From NCBI GenBank assembly GCA_001828855.1, contig MHZT01000028.1, forward strand, positions 1-52,448: DNA of 52,448 bases, given 5' to 3'. Within the stretch, counting starts at the first letter, position 1, and each line of letters opens with the position of its first letter. Positions 1 through 7,962 of this stretch are shown here, in pieces. Made by a program: the position numbers and the translations under genes. The stretch comes from Rhodobacterales bacterium RIFCSPHIGHO2_02_FULL_62_130. GTDB taxonomy: Bacteria; Pseudomonadota; Alphaproteobacteria; Rhodobacterales; Rhodobacteraceae. The notes below the pieces were generated by a model that was given only the letters and a program-made list of their open reading frames with translations, did no database searches and was not told where the DNA came from.

Positions 1-530
1 CGCACGAAGAACTGACGAAAGTCCTGGCGCTCGGCGCACCAGGCCAGCAGCTTCACCCCTTGCGGCGGATGCACCAACGCCAGCGGCAGGACGGTGCGCA
101 TCGTCTTGTTGCCGTCGAGGTCGGTGTAGCCGAAGGCGACCGGCTGGCAGGCACGGATCGCTGCATGCAGGATTGCGAGGTCTGCCGCCGCGGCGTCGGG
201 GACATCCTCGGGCCAGTAGGCGGCCGGGCGCACATCGAGCATCTGGTAGATGCGCCCGAGCAATCCAGCCTCGGGATCGGATTCTGCGAGGCGAGCCAAC
301 GCTGCATTAGCCGCCGCCGCCGTGACCGGATCGCCGCGATAACCCGCCAGCGCCAGGCCGCGAAGTGCAGCATCGCGCAGGTCAGGGTCCAGCACCGGCA
401 TCGGGTTCGCCGCCCCACTGGCCGCAGCACCTTGCCCAAAACCGATTGCGGCAGCAGCCCCGGCAAACCGGGTGCCGAGTGCGCGGCGGGTCAGGGTTTG
501 GGTCGGGCTTGGGGTGCGACCGGGTCGCAT
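1..530 (-). CDS. WYL-domain protein, C-terminus cut by window edge
   Basis: The minus frame is open from an ATG at 530 to the left edge with no stop, giving at least 176 residues. An AAGGAAG ribosome site lies about 8 bases before the ATG. The last 50 visible residues fit the WYL ligand-sensing fold: an FGYTDLDGNKTMR strand pair, VLPLALVHP, then LLAWCAERQDFRQFFV. WYL domains usually sit behind a DNA-binding helix-turn-helix. Here the N-terminus instead has TRRALG followed by an Ala/Gly-rich hydrophobic run (about residues 14-40), which looks like a Tat-type signal or membrane anchor. The family call is good; the location and role are not known. Confidence 0.7.
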   Translation of the reverse strand, partial: MRPGRTPSPTQTLTRRALGTRFAGAAAAIGFGQGAAASGAANPMPVLDPDLRDAALRGLALAGYRGDPVTAAAANAALARLAESDPEAGLLGRIYQMLDVRPAAYWPEDVPDAAAADLAILHAAIRACQPVAFGYTDLDGNKTMRTVLPLALVHPPQGVKLLAWCAERQDFRQFFV

Positions 531-857
531 TGCGAATCTTCCTTGGGGTGAAAAAGGTGCCCTTAATCGCATGTCTGGCGGCCTCCGGTCCAGTATTTTC
601 ACAGGACCGGCATTGGCGCATAACACCGTCCGTTCAGATTTCAGCCCCGCGCATTGAATCCCATTGATTCCGCTTAATTTTTTCATTTGACAAAGCTGCC
701 CCTCTTGACCTACCCCTTGATCATCGAAGAATTGTGCCCGGAGGAACCCCCTCGCGGGTGTTTTTCATTTCCCCCACATCGCGGATCCTGATCCTCACGT
801 TGGTATCGCCCAACGCGCATCGGCTTGCCCGCCCCTGCCCCACATGGAAGCGACCCG
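531..857. other. Intergenic region between divergent WYL and methylase genes
   Basis: No gene is supported here. The + strand holds a weak promoter-like pair, TTGACC (705-710) and AAGAAT (727-732) with 16 bases between them. A short CCCC/CGGG hairpin followed by GTTTTTC near 750-770 could be a leader structure or weak terminator. The reading frame of the first methylase can be extended back to an ATG at 825, but the extra 11 residues do not match the second copy's N-terminus. Confidence 0.4.
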
Positions 858-2117
858 ATGGACCTGGTCTTTGCGCCGAGCCAGATCGAGACTTGGCCTC
901 TCGACCGGCTGCGCCCCTATGCCCGCAATGCAAAGATCCACGGCACCGACCAGGTCGCAAAGATTGCCGCCAGCATGGCCAAGTTCGGCTGGACTGTGCC
1001 CTGTCTGGTGGCCGACGACGGCGAGCTGATCGCCGGGCATGGCCGGGTGCTGGCCGCGATCATGCTGGGGCTGACCGATGTGCCGGTGATCCGGCTCGGC
1101 CACCTCGATGAAGCCGAACGCCGGGCCTACCGGATCGCAGACAACAAGCTGACCGAGTTGGGCGAGTGGGACGAGGCGATGCTGCGCGACGAAATCGCGG
1201 GGCTACTGGCCGAAGATTTCGACCTCTCGCTGTTGGGGATAACCGACGAGGATCTGGACGCCCTGCTGCGTGATCCGGATCAGGTTGAAGACGGCGCAGC
1301 GGAGGGCGAGGATGACATTCCCGAACCGCCGGTCATGCCGGTGTCGGTGGCGGGTGACCTGTGGCAGCTGGGATCGCACAGGCTGATCTGCGGTGACAGC
1401 ACATCCGCCGATGTGGTCGGTCGGCTGCTGGGCGACGTACGCCCGCTGCTGATGGTGACGGACCCGCCCTATGGCGTGGAATACGATCCGTCCTGGCGCA
1501 ACCAGGCGGGCGCCGCCAAAACCAAGCGCACCGGCAAGGTGCTGAACGACGACCGGGCCGATTGGCGCGAAGCTTGGGCACTGTTCCCAGGCGATGTCGC
1601 CTATGTCTGGCACGGCGCGCTACACTCCTCGACCGTGGCCGAGAGCCTCGTGGCGGCGGGTTTCGCCGTCCGGTCGCAGATCATCTGGGCCAAGGACCGC
1701 CTCGTCCTCAGCCGCGGCGATTACCACTGGCAGCATGAGCCTTGCTGGTATGCCGTGAAAAAGACCGGCAAGGGCCACTGGGCCGGGGATCGCAAACAGA
1801 CGACTCTGTGGCAGATCTCCGGCAAGGACCAGGATGCTGCCACCGCGCACGGCACACAGAAGCCGGTCGAGTGCATGCGCCGCCCGATCCTGAACAACTC
1901 AAGCCCCGGTCAGGCGGTGTTCGAACCCTTCATGGGATCCGGCACCACACTGATCGCGGCGGAAACCACCGGCCGCGTCTGCTTCGGGATCGAATTGAAC
2001 CCCGCTTATGTCGATGTCGCTATCGAGCGCTGGCAGCAGTTCACCGGCGCCAATGCCGTGCTGGCCGACACCGGCGAAACCTTCGCCGACCTGAAGGCCA
2101 AGAGGCTCGCGGCATGA
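858..2117 (+). CDS. ParB-like/DNA methyltransferase fusion, copy 1
   Basis: This 419-residue protein has two parts. Residues 1-110 form a ParB/Spo0J-like domain (LRPYARNAKIH, ELIAGHGRVLAA, ADNKLTELGEWDE). Residues 170-400 form a beta-class amino-methyltransferase: DPPYG (motif IV, about 202-206) precedes FMGSGTT (SAM-binding motif I, about 358-364). Such enzymes methylate adenine N6 or cytosine N4, and DPPY favours adenine. The ATG at 858 was chosen because it matches the start of the neighbouring paralogue and has GGAAG upstream. The gene overlaps the second methylase by 4 bases (ATGA), so the pair is co-translated. Phages of this host group often carry such genes, probably to evade restriction. 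Confidence 0.9.
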   Translation: MDLVFAPSQIETWPLDRLRPYARNAKIHGTDQVAKIAASMAKFGWTVPCLVADDGELIAGHGRVLAAIMLGLTDVPVIRLGHLDEAERRAYRIADNKLTELGEWDEAMLRDEIAGLLAEDFDLSLLGITDEDLDALLRDPDQVEDGAAEGEDDIPEPPVMPVSVAGDLWQLGSHRLICGDSTSADVVGRLLGDVRPLLMVTDPPYGVEYDPSWRNQAGAAKTKRTGKVLNDDRADWREAWALFPGDVAYVWHGALHSSTVAESLVAAGFAVRSQIIWAKDRLVLSRGDYHWQHEPCWYAVKKTGKGHWAGDRKQTTLWQISGKDQDAATAHGTQKPVECMRRPILNNSSPGQAVFEPFMGSGTTLIAAETTGRVCFGIELNPAYVDVAIERWQQFTGANAVLADTGETFADLKAKRLAA

Positions 2118-3442
2118 ATATACCCCTCCTGCCGGGCAGGATCGAACACTGGCCACTCGCCCGGCTGAAACCCTACGCCCGCAACGCCAAGACCCATGAT
2201 GCCGATCAGGTGGCCAAGATCGCTGCCAGCATGGCCGAGTTCGGCTGGACCGTCCCGGTGCTGGTGGCGGCCGACGGCGAGTTGATCGCTGGCCATGGTC
2301 GCATCCTGGCCGCCGCCCACCTCGGCCTGTCCGAGGCCCCTGTCATCGTGTTGGGCCATCTGACTGAAGCACAGCGTCGGGCATATCGCATCGCGGACAA
2401 TAAACTGACCGAGCTGGGCGGCTGGGACGAGGCCCTGCTGCTGCAGGAACTGCAGGCGCTGCTGGCCGAGGATTTCGACCTCGGGCTGATCGGGATCCCC
2501 GAGGATGAACTGGACGCATTGCTGGCAGACGCTGACGACCGGCCTGCGATCTCTGATGATGCGGCCGATGCCATCCCAGCACCGCTCGCCGAACCTATCA
2601 CCCGGCCGGGCGACATCTGGGCGCTGGGCAAGCACCGACTCTGCTGCGGCGATGCCACCGATCCGGCCGCTGTCGCGAGGCTGATGCATGGCGAACAGGC
2701 GACACTGATGTTCACCTCGCCGCCCTACGCGCAGCAGCGCGACTATGGCGCAGCCAAGGAAAAGGTCGGCAATTGGGATGCGCTGATGCAGGGCGTCTTC
2801 ACCGCAGCGCCCGTCACGGCCGAAGCACAGCTGCTGGTCAACCTCGGCCTCGTGCATCGCGACAGCGAATGGCAGCCCTATTGGGAGGGATGGGTGGAAT
2901 GGATGCGCGCATCTGGCTGGCGGCGGTTTGGGTGGTATGTGTGGGATCAGGGGCCAGGATTACCGGGCGATTGGAACGGCCGTCTGGCCCCATCACACGA
3001 GTTCATTTTCCACTTCAACCGCGCGCCCCGCAAACCGCACAAGACCGTCCCGTCCAAGCACGCGGGCGAAACCTTGGGTGGCGGTGGGCTGCGCGGGGCC
3101 GACGGCACCGTCCACGCCAAGACCGGAACCGGCAACGCGATCCAAAGCCATCGTATCCCGGACAGCGTCTTCAGGATTATGCGTCACAAGGGCGGGCTGG
3201 GTGCTGCCGGAGTGCACCCGGCAGTGTTTCCGGTGGCGCTGGTCGAGGCGGTGCTGACGGCATTTTCGGATCCGGGCGATCTGATCTATGAACCCTTCTG
3301 CGGCTCCGGCACGCAGCTGGTCGCAGCCGAGCGCGCTGGGCGGCGATGCTTTGCGATGGAGCTGGACCCGGTCTATTGCGACGTGGCCGTGAGGCGCTGG
3401 GAGATGGCGACGGGGCGAACGGCAGAACGAACGGCCCCTTGA
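2114..3442 (+). CDS. ParB-like/DNA methyltransferase fusion, copy 2
   Basis: This 442-residue paralogue of the gene before it starts at the overlapping ATGA. Its first 130 residues are nearly the same as copy 1 (ARLKPYARNAKTHDADQVAK, ELIAGHGRILAA, YRIADNKLTELGGWDE). The methyltransferase half differs: motif IV is TSPPYAQQ (about 201-208) and motif I is FCGSGTQ near residue 395, and the spacer is longer. SPPY is common in N4-cytosine and in some N6-adenine enzymes, so the target base is unclear. The pattern suggests a duplicated ParB module joined to two methylases with different specificity. The reading frame stays open further upstream, but that part is a shadow of copy 1. Confidence 0.9.
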   Translation: MNIPLLPGRIEHWPLARLKPYARNAKTHDADQVAKIAASMAEFGWTVPVLVAADGELIAGHGRILAAAHLGLSEAPVIVLGHLTEAQRRAYRIADNKLTELGGWDEALLLQELQALLAEDFDLGLIGIPEDELDALLADADDRPAISDDAADAIPAPLAEPITRPGDIWALGKHRLCCGDATDPAAVARLMHGEQATLMFTSPPYAQQRDYGAAKEKVGNWDALMQGVFTAAPVTAEAQLLVNLGLVHRDSEWQPYWEGWVEWMRASGWRRFGWYVWDQGPGLPGDWNGRLAPSHEFIFHFNRAPRKPHKTVPSKHAGETLGGGGLRGADGTVHAKTGTGNAIQSHRIPDSVFRIMRHKGGLGAAGVHPAVFPVALVEAVLTAFSDPGDLIYEPFCGSGTQLVAAERAGRRCFAMELDPVYCDVAVRRWEMATGRTAERTAP

Positions 3443-3486
3443 TCCTTGCCCGCGTGGCGCACCAACGCTGCAGTGCAACGCATCCG

Positions 3487-3987
3487 TTACTTTGCTGGCG
3501 GCAGATCGCTCCATCTGACCCTAAGATACCGTCCTGTTCGCTTGGGAAGGTCCTTTCGGTCGATCATTCGCCCGGAGACTTGGAAATCCTCATTGATCTT
3601 GACGACAAGAAGCTTGTTGAAGTGCCCGGACGTGTCGACAACAACCACATCTTTGCTCTTGAAGGGCGTAATAGTCTTGACCTCGACATGGTCGTTGCCA
3701 AGCCTTCCGTCTGACCCTTGGGCATATGTCTTGTTCAGCTTGATACCGTAGGTGATAGCGCCGAAAAGCTCGCCAATATCACCGTAGACGGCCAGATGAA
3801 GGCCGGTCTCGTGGTGATAGCTCTCCGCCAGCGAGATGAGATTTTCAAAGTATGGGATCATCGACCGTATCGCATTGGGATACTTCGCGCCCCATTCCTT
3901 GAAGCGAAGCTGCTCGTCAATTTCGGACCACGTTATCCATTCGCCATCGTCGTAGAATGCGCGATCCGCCCAGTCGATATCGTCCAT
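3487..3987 (-). CDS. Hypothetical protein, possible PD-(D/E)XK fold
   Basis: This 166-residue protein is acidic and aromatic-rich. It converges with the second methylase and ends 44 bases from it. The segment YGDIGELFGAITYG, then GRLGNDHVEVKT and a strand KDVVVVDTS, resembles the E...(D)...EVK arrangement of PD-(D/E)XK nuclease-like proteins of the DUF6998 type. A nuclease beside two methylases would make sense, but this match is by eye and I have not shown a complete catalytic set. The C-terminus (KINEDFQVSGRMIDRKDLP, YLRVRWSDLP) is of unknown function. I am confident that the gene is real, much less so about its role. Confidence 0.6.
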   Translation of the reverse strand: MDDIDWADRAFYDDGEWITWSEIDEQLRFKEWGAKYPNAIRSMIPYFENLISLAESYHHETGLHLAVYGDIGELFGAITYGIKLNKTYAQGSDGRLGNDHVEVKTITPFKSKDVVVVDTSGHFNKLLVVKINEDFQVSGRMIDRKDLPKRTGRYLRVRWSDLPPAK

Positions 3988-4082
3988 ACACGTTCGCCCA
4001 AATGAAACCTCGGTGGAAGTTCATCAGACCATTGTGGCTTGCATTTGACGGCTTTGGGATCAAATCGACCTTCGCGTAATTT

Positions 4083-4862
4083 CTATTTGACTTCGCTGAT
4101 CCGATACACCCTGCCCCGGTCCTCTTCCTTCGCCGAGGTCACGATCAACCCCAGCTTCTTGCCCAAGGCCCCGGACATGGCACCCCTCGCGGTGTGTGCC
4201 AACCATCCCGTTGCGGCGACGATCTCGTCCATCGTGGCACCGTCAGGCGCGCGAAGCAGGGTGATCAGCATCTCCTGTTTGGTCCCAGCGCGCGGCGTGG
4301 GCAGTTTGAGGACAGGCGTATCGGCGGCATTTTCGTGGACCGCAGCATTGATCTTGGCCACCACCGGCTCGATCCCGATGGCCAGCAGGCCCGCGTCGGT
4401 GACCACCAGCGTGGTGCCATGGCCATCGCCGGTCTCGCGCCAGAGCGGTTCGCCCCGGCGTAGATTGGCATCGACCTCCTGCAGCCAACCGTGTTCGATC
4501 ATCTTCGACACGGCCATCTTGGCCGCCGCACCGGCCAGCCCCTTGGGAAGTGGCAGGGCAATGTTCTCGGGGCGCTGGGCCCCGGCGCTGAGAATGATAG
4601 TCTGGGTTTCGGTCAGCTTGGTCATCTGGGTTCCCCTTAGCGGTCGTTGTGGGGCAAGGAAGGCGGCGATGCGCGACATCAGGTCGTTGTAGTCCTTGGC
4701 ATCCGTGCCGATGATCACGTCGCCATCGTCGTCGCGTTCCTGATCGGCGATGTCGCGCAGCAGGGCGAGGGCGTCGTCGCAGGCGGCGAGGCGTTCGGCC
4801 TCCCATGCAGCGGTGATCGCATCCTGTTCGATCTGTTGGCGCTGGGCGGGATCAAGCGGCAT
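4083..4862 (-). CDS. DUF3489-domain protein
   Basis: This 259-residue frame has two parts. Residues 1-79 are acidic and helical (QRQQIEQDAITAAWEAERL). Residues 80-259 start with MTKLTETQTIILS and carry DUF3489 at the C-terminus (KQEMLITLLRAPDGATMDEIVAATGWLAHTARG..GRVYRI), a winged-helix-like domain common in Rhodobacterales phages and islands. Strong ribosome sites precede both the ATG at 4862 (AAGGAGG) and an internal in-frame ATG at 4625 (AAGGGG). Homologues as I recall them start at the inner Met. The gene may make two products or be a fusion. It overlaps the upstream small gene by 11 bases. The DNA-binding role is inferred from the fold. Confidence 0.8.
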   Translation of the reverse strand: MPLDPAQRQQIEQDAITAAWEAERLAACDDALALLRDIADQERDDDGDVIIGTDAKDYNDLMSRIAAFLAPQRPLRGTQMTKLTETQTIILSAGAQRPENIALPLPKGLAGAAAKMAVSKMIEHGWLQEVDANLRRGEPLWRETGDGHGTTLVVTDAGLLAIGIEPVVAKINAAVHENAADTPVLKLPTPRAGTKQEMLITLLRAPDGATMDEIVAATGWLAHTARGAMSGALGKKLGLIVTSAKEEDRGRVYRISEVK

Positions 4863-5079
4863 GTTCGCCCTCCTTGAAGGCGGCGTCGGTGATCTGGCGC
4901 AGAAGGCTGGCGTAGTGATTGAGGGTGCCGACGTGGCCCCAGTTGATATCGTCGGGGTGAGCTTCGAAGTGGTCGTCGCTCAGGGCCTTCAGACGCTCCA
5001 GCATCGCGTCGATCTGGAACTTGGTGGTCATGAATGCGTCGAGGGCTTTGGCATTGTCGGTGGCGCGGCGGGTGGTCAT
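4852..5079 (-). CDS. Small conserved phage/island protein
   Basis: This 75-residue protein starts MTTRRATDNAKALDAFMTTK and contains IDAMLERLKALSDDHF and NWGHVGTLNHYASLLRQITD. It is helical and soluble and has no catalytic motif that I can name. The frame is open further upstream to 5271, but that extension runs back over the terminase promoter region and reads like non-coding DNA. The ATG at 5079 has GAAGGAC upstream and fits the conserved part. It is co-transcribed with the DUF3489 gene, which it overlaps. Its function is unknown; the position suggests an early phage gene. Confidence 0.65.
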   Translation of the reverse strand: MTTRRATDNAKALDAFMTTKFQIDAMLERLKALSDDHFEAHPDDINWGHVGTLNHYASLLRQITDAAFKEGEHAA

Positions 5080-5101
5080 GGCGAGGTCGTCCTTCGGTGA
5101 G

Positions 5102-5120
5102 TTGCATCGTTCTGATGCAA
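5102..5120. repeat. Inverted repeat in divergent promoter region
   Basis: TTGCATC and GATGCAA form a perfect 7-bp dyad around a 5-base centre. It lies between the leftward small gene (start 5079) and the rightward terminase genes (start 5198), where a repressor or activator of the phage late operon could bind. The role is inferred from position. Confidence 0.45.
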
Positions 5121-5160
5121 TCAGAATCGCTCTTGTCCGAAGTGTAATCAACTGAATAAC

Positions 5161-5177
5161 AAGCAATTTCATTGCTT
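5161..5177. repeat. Second inverted repeat before terminase genes
   Basis: AAGCAAT-TTC-ATTGCTT is a perfect 7-bp dyad with a 3-base centre, 20 bases before the likely terminase small-subunit start. It may be an operator, or a hairpin in the late-operon leader. The stem has no T-run behind it, so a terminator is unlikely. Confidence 0.4.
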
Positions 5178-5197
5178 TAGGTGTGGCGGGCAACAGC

Positions 5198-5734
5198 ATG
5201 GAAGGTATGTCCGAGCGGGAGTATTCCGCCCATTCCGGCCTGTCGCGCGGGGCGATCCAGAAGGCGCGCAAAGCCAGTCGGCTGGTGGTTTACAGCGATG
5301 GGTCTATCAACGCCGCCGCGTCCGATGTGCGTCGTGGCGAGATGACCGATCCCGACCAGCAGCGCCGCAGCACCGGCGGCGACAGCGGCTTCTCAGGGCC
5401 AGCTGACAGCTCATCCTATCTGAAGGCCCGCACCGCGCTGACCGTCTACCAGGCCCAAGACAAGCAACTGGGCATCCAGAAGAAGAAGGGCACGCTGGTG
5501 GACCGCGCCCGGGCGGAAGCGCTGGTGTTTCGCCTCGCACGGCAAGAACGCGACACATGGGTAACCTGGCCTGCACGCGTGGCGGCGCTGATGGCCGCCG
5601 AAGTGGCTTTGGGAGTGGAAAAACAGACCGGCACACCTGTGATCATCGAGGCCGCGATCCTGCAGAGGGTGTTGGAAGCCCATGTCAGACAGCACCTCGA
5701 AGCCCTCGCCGATCTCAGGGTCTCGCTTGGATGA
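5198..5734 (+). CDS. Phage terminase small subunit (Nu1-like)
   Basis: The N-terminus SEREYSAHSGLSRGAIQKARKASRL is a short winged-helix/HTH module of the Nu1 type, which recognises the phage packaging site. A linker with TDPDQQRR follows, then a helical part (YLKARTALTVYQAQDKQLGIQKKKGTLVDRARAEALV) typical of terminase small subunits of this lineage. The frame opens with a GTG at 5183. The ATG at 5198 (178 residues) has GGCGGG at a usable distance, while the ATG at 5207 is also possible. The 3' end overlaps the large-subunit start by about 50 bases, which supports coupling. Confidence 0.8.
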   Translation: MEGMSEREYSAHSGLSRGAIQKARKASRLVVYSDGSINAAASDVRRGEMTDPDQQRRSTGGDSGFSGPADSSSYLKARTALTVYQAQDKQLGIQKKKGTLVDRARAEALVFRLARQERDTWVTWPARVAALMAAEVALGVEKQTGTPVIIEAAILQRVLEAHVRQHLEALADLRVSLG

Positions 5735-7742
5735 AGGAGAAGAACTCGACCTGACCGGAGACCAGCTGACAGACGGGCTCGACCTCGAATTTGACGGGTC
5801 CGAGGACATCCTGCGCAGCTGGCGCAAGGGGATGCGTCCTGATCTAGACCTGACGGTGTCGGAATGGGCGGATCAACATCGCTGGCTGTCCTCGCGTGGT
5901 GCAGCTGAACCGGGGCGCTATCGCACGGCCCGCGCGCCCTACCTGCGCGAGATCATGGACGCGCTGTCACCGCGCCACCCCGCACAGCGGATTTCGTTCA
6001 TGAAGGCGGCGCAGGTCGGGGCCACAGAGGCTGGCAACAACTGGATCGGCTTTGTCATCCATCATGCGCCGGGGCCGATGCTGGCGGTGTTGCCATCGCT
6101 GGAACTCGCCAAACGCACGTCGCGGGGCCGTCTTGATCCCCTGATCGCGGACAGCGCTGCTCTGCGCGAGCGGGTCAACCCTGCCCGGTCGCGCGATGCT
6201 GGCAATTCGATGCTGTCAAAGGAATTCCCCGGCGGCATCCTGGTGCTGACCGGTGCCAACAGTGCCACCGGCCTGCGATCCATGCCCGCGCGCTACATCT
6301 TCCTCGACGAGGTCGACGCTTATCCGGCCTCAGCCGACGAAGAAGGCGACCCGGTTACTCTGGCCGAAGCGCGGACCACGACCTTCTCGCACCGGCGCAA
6401 GGTGTTCATGGTCTCGACCCCGACGATCCGGGGGCTGAGCCGGATCGAGCGCGAGTTCGAGGCCAGCGATAAGCGGCGGTACTTTGTGCCCTGCCCCCAT
6501 TGCGGGGTGATGCAATGGCTGCAGTTTGAACGCCTGCGCTGGGACAAGGGGCGGCCTGACACGGCGGCCTACCACTGCGAAGGCTGCGAACGCTCCATCG
6601 CCGAGCATCACAAGACGCAGATGCTGGAACGGGGCGAATGGCGGGCAACGGCCGTGTCAGCCGATCCGCATTCCATCGGCTTCCATATCTCGGCGCTCTA
6701 TTCGCCCTTGGGCTGGAAATCATGGGCGCAGATCGCGCGGGAATGGCTTGCGGCGCAAGGCTCGGAGGCCATGCTGCGCGTCGCGCGCAACACCCTGCTG
6801 GGCGAGACGTGGGTTGAGTCGGGCGAAGCCCCCGAGTGGCAGCGGCTGGCCGAACGTCGCGAAAGCTATGGCGGCGCGCAGATCCCCTTCGGCGGTCTGT
6901 TCCTGACGGCTGGCGTCGATGTGCAAAAGGACCGGATCGAAGTCGATGTCTGGGCCTGGGGCCGGGGCTTGGAAAGCTGGCTGGTCGATCACATCGTCAT
7001 TGCCGGTGGCCCGGACGATCCGGCCTGCTGGGACAAGCTGACGGCGTTGCTCGGCCACACATGGACCTGCGCCAATGGCGCGGTGATGCTGATCGGCAAG
7101 CTGGCCATCGACACCGGCTATGAAGCCCCGGCGGTTTACGCTTGGGCACGCAAGCAAGGCTTCGACCAGGTCGCCCCGATCAAAGGCCTCGAGGGCTTCA
7201 ACCGTGCAACACCGGTGTCGGGGCCCACCTTCGTCGACGCCACCATCGGCGGCAAGCGTCTGCGCCGTGGCGCGCGGCTGTGGTCCGTGGCCACGGCGAC
7301 GTTCAAGACCGAGACCTACCGCTTCCTGCGGCTGGAACGTCCCTCGGACGAAGACCGCGCGCTGGGCATGCTCGACGCCCCCGGCACCGTGCACCTGCCA
7401 GATTGGATCGACACCGAATGGCTGAAGCAGCTGGTGGCGGAACAGCTGGTCACCGTGCGCAACAAGCGCGGCTACGCCCACCCCGAATGGCAGAAAATGC
7501 GCGAACGTAACGAGGCGCTGGACGCCCGCGTCTATGCCCGCGCGGCGGCCTGGATCATGGGCGCGGATCGCTGGGACGAGGCGACCTGGCGGCGGCTGGA
7601 GGCGCAGGTCGGGGTGGAAACACGCCTAGCGCCGCTCGTCACGACAACTGAACCGGCGGCCCCTACCCAGCCCAAAGCCGGAACACCGACCACGCCACGG
7701 CGAAAGCGCCGGGCCTACACACCGAACTTCATGAGGGACTGA
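5682..7742 (+). CDS. Phage terminase large subunit (GpA family)
   Basis: This 686-residue packaging motor and nuclease is of the lambda GpA type. The ATPase has an atypical Walker A region (KAAQVGATEAGNNW, about 108-121) and Walker B YIFLDEVDAYP (about 205-215). FMVSTPTIRG follows as the coupling segment. A CPHCG/CEGC zinc pair lies near residues 264-300. The C-terminal half (GVDVQKDRIEVDVWAWGRG, IDTGYEAPAVYAW) is the RNase H-like nuclease that cuts concatemers. The gene opens the head operon and runs straight into the gpW-like gene. The length fits the family and there is no sign of damage. Confidence 0.95.
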   Translation: MSDSTSKPSPISGSRLDEGEELDLTGDQLTDGLDLEFDGSEDILRSWRKGMRPDLDLTVSEWADQHRWLSSRGAAEPGRYRTARAPYLREIMDALSPRHPAQRISFMKAAQVGATEAGNNWIGFVIHHAPGPMLAVLPSLELAKRTSRGRLDPLIADSAALRERVNPARSRDAGNSMLSKEFPGGILVLTGANSATGLRSMPARYIFLDEVDAYPASADEEGDPVTLAEARTTTFSHRRKVFMVSTPTIRGLSRIEREFEASDKRRYFVPCPHCGVMQWLQFERLRWDKGRPDTAAYHCEGCERSIAEHHKTQMLERGEWRATAVSADPHSIGFHISALYSPLGWKSWAQIAREWLAAQGSEAMLRVARNTLLGETWVESGEAPEWQRLAERRESYGGAQIPFGGLFLTAGVDVQKDRIEVDVWAWGRGLESWLVDHIVIAGGPDDPACWDKLTALLGHTWTCANGAVMLIGKLAIDTGYEAPAVYAWARKQGFDQVAPIKGLEGFNRATPVSGPTFVDATIGGKRLRRGARLWSVATATFKTETYRFLRLERPSDEDRALGMLDAPGTVHLPDWIDTEWLKQLVAEQLVTVRNKRGYAHPEWQKMRERNEALDARVYARAAAWIMGADRWDEATWRRLEAQVGVETRLAPLVTTTEPAAPTQPKAGTPTTPRRKRRAYTPNFMRD

Positions 7743-7743
7743 G

Positions 7744-7959
7744 ATGGATCTGGAAAGGATGCGCGCCCTGCTGGCCGCGTTACAGGAGGCACGTTACGCA
7801 GGTTTCCGGTCGGTCAGCTATGACGGCAAATCGATCAACTATGGCTCGGATGCAGAACTGGCCAATGCCATCAGCGATCTGGAAACCCGGATCGCCACCG
7901 CGACCACCGGCACCCCGCGTCGTCGGCGCTGGGGCACGGTCGCCTCGAAGGGTCTGTGA
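7744..7959 (+). CDS. gpW-like head-tail connector protein
   Basis: This 71-residue protein lies between the terminase and portal genes, the usual place of lambda W. MDLERMRALLAALQEARYAG and SYDGKSINYGSDAELANAISDLETRIA match the helix-hairpin-helix pattern of the family, with a basic C-terminus (RRRRWGTVASKGL). It should sit under the portal and stabilise packaged DNA before the tail joins. Its start follows the terminase stop by one base, and only 3 bases separate it from the portal gene. Confidence 0.85.
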   Translation: MDLERMRALLAALQEARYAGFRSVSYDGKSINYGSDAELANAISDLETRIATATTGTPRRRRWGTVASKGL

Positions 7960-7962
7960 TCC

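Noticed and set aside
60-551. 163-codon + strand frame at the left edge
   Set aside because: It is antisense to the WYL gene, which has a recognisable domain and a ribosome site.
1742-2113. Extended second methylase frame
   Set aside because: The extension is the out-of-frame shadow of copy 1; the overlapping ATGA at 2114 and homology with copy 1 set the start.
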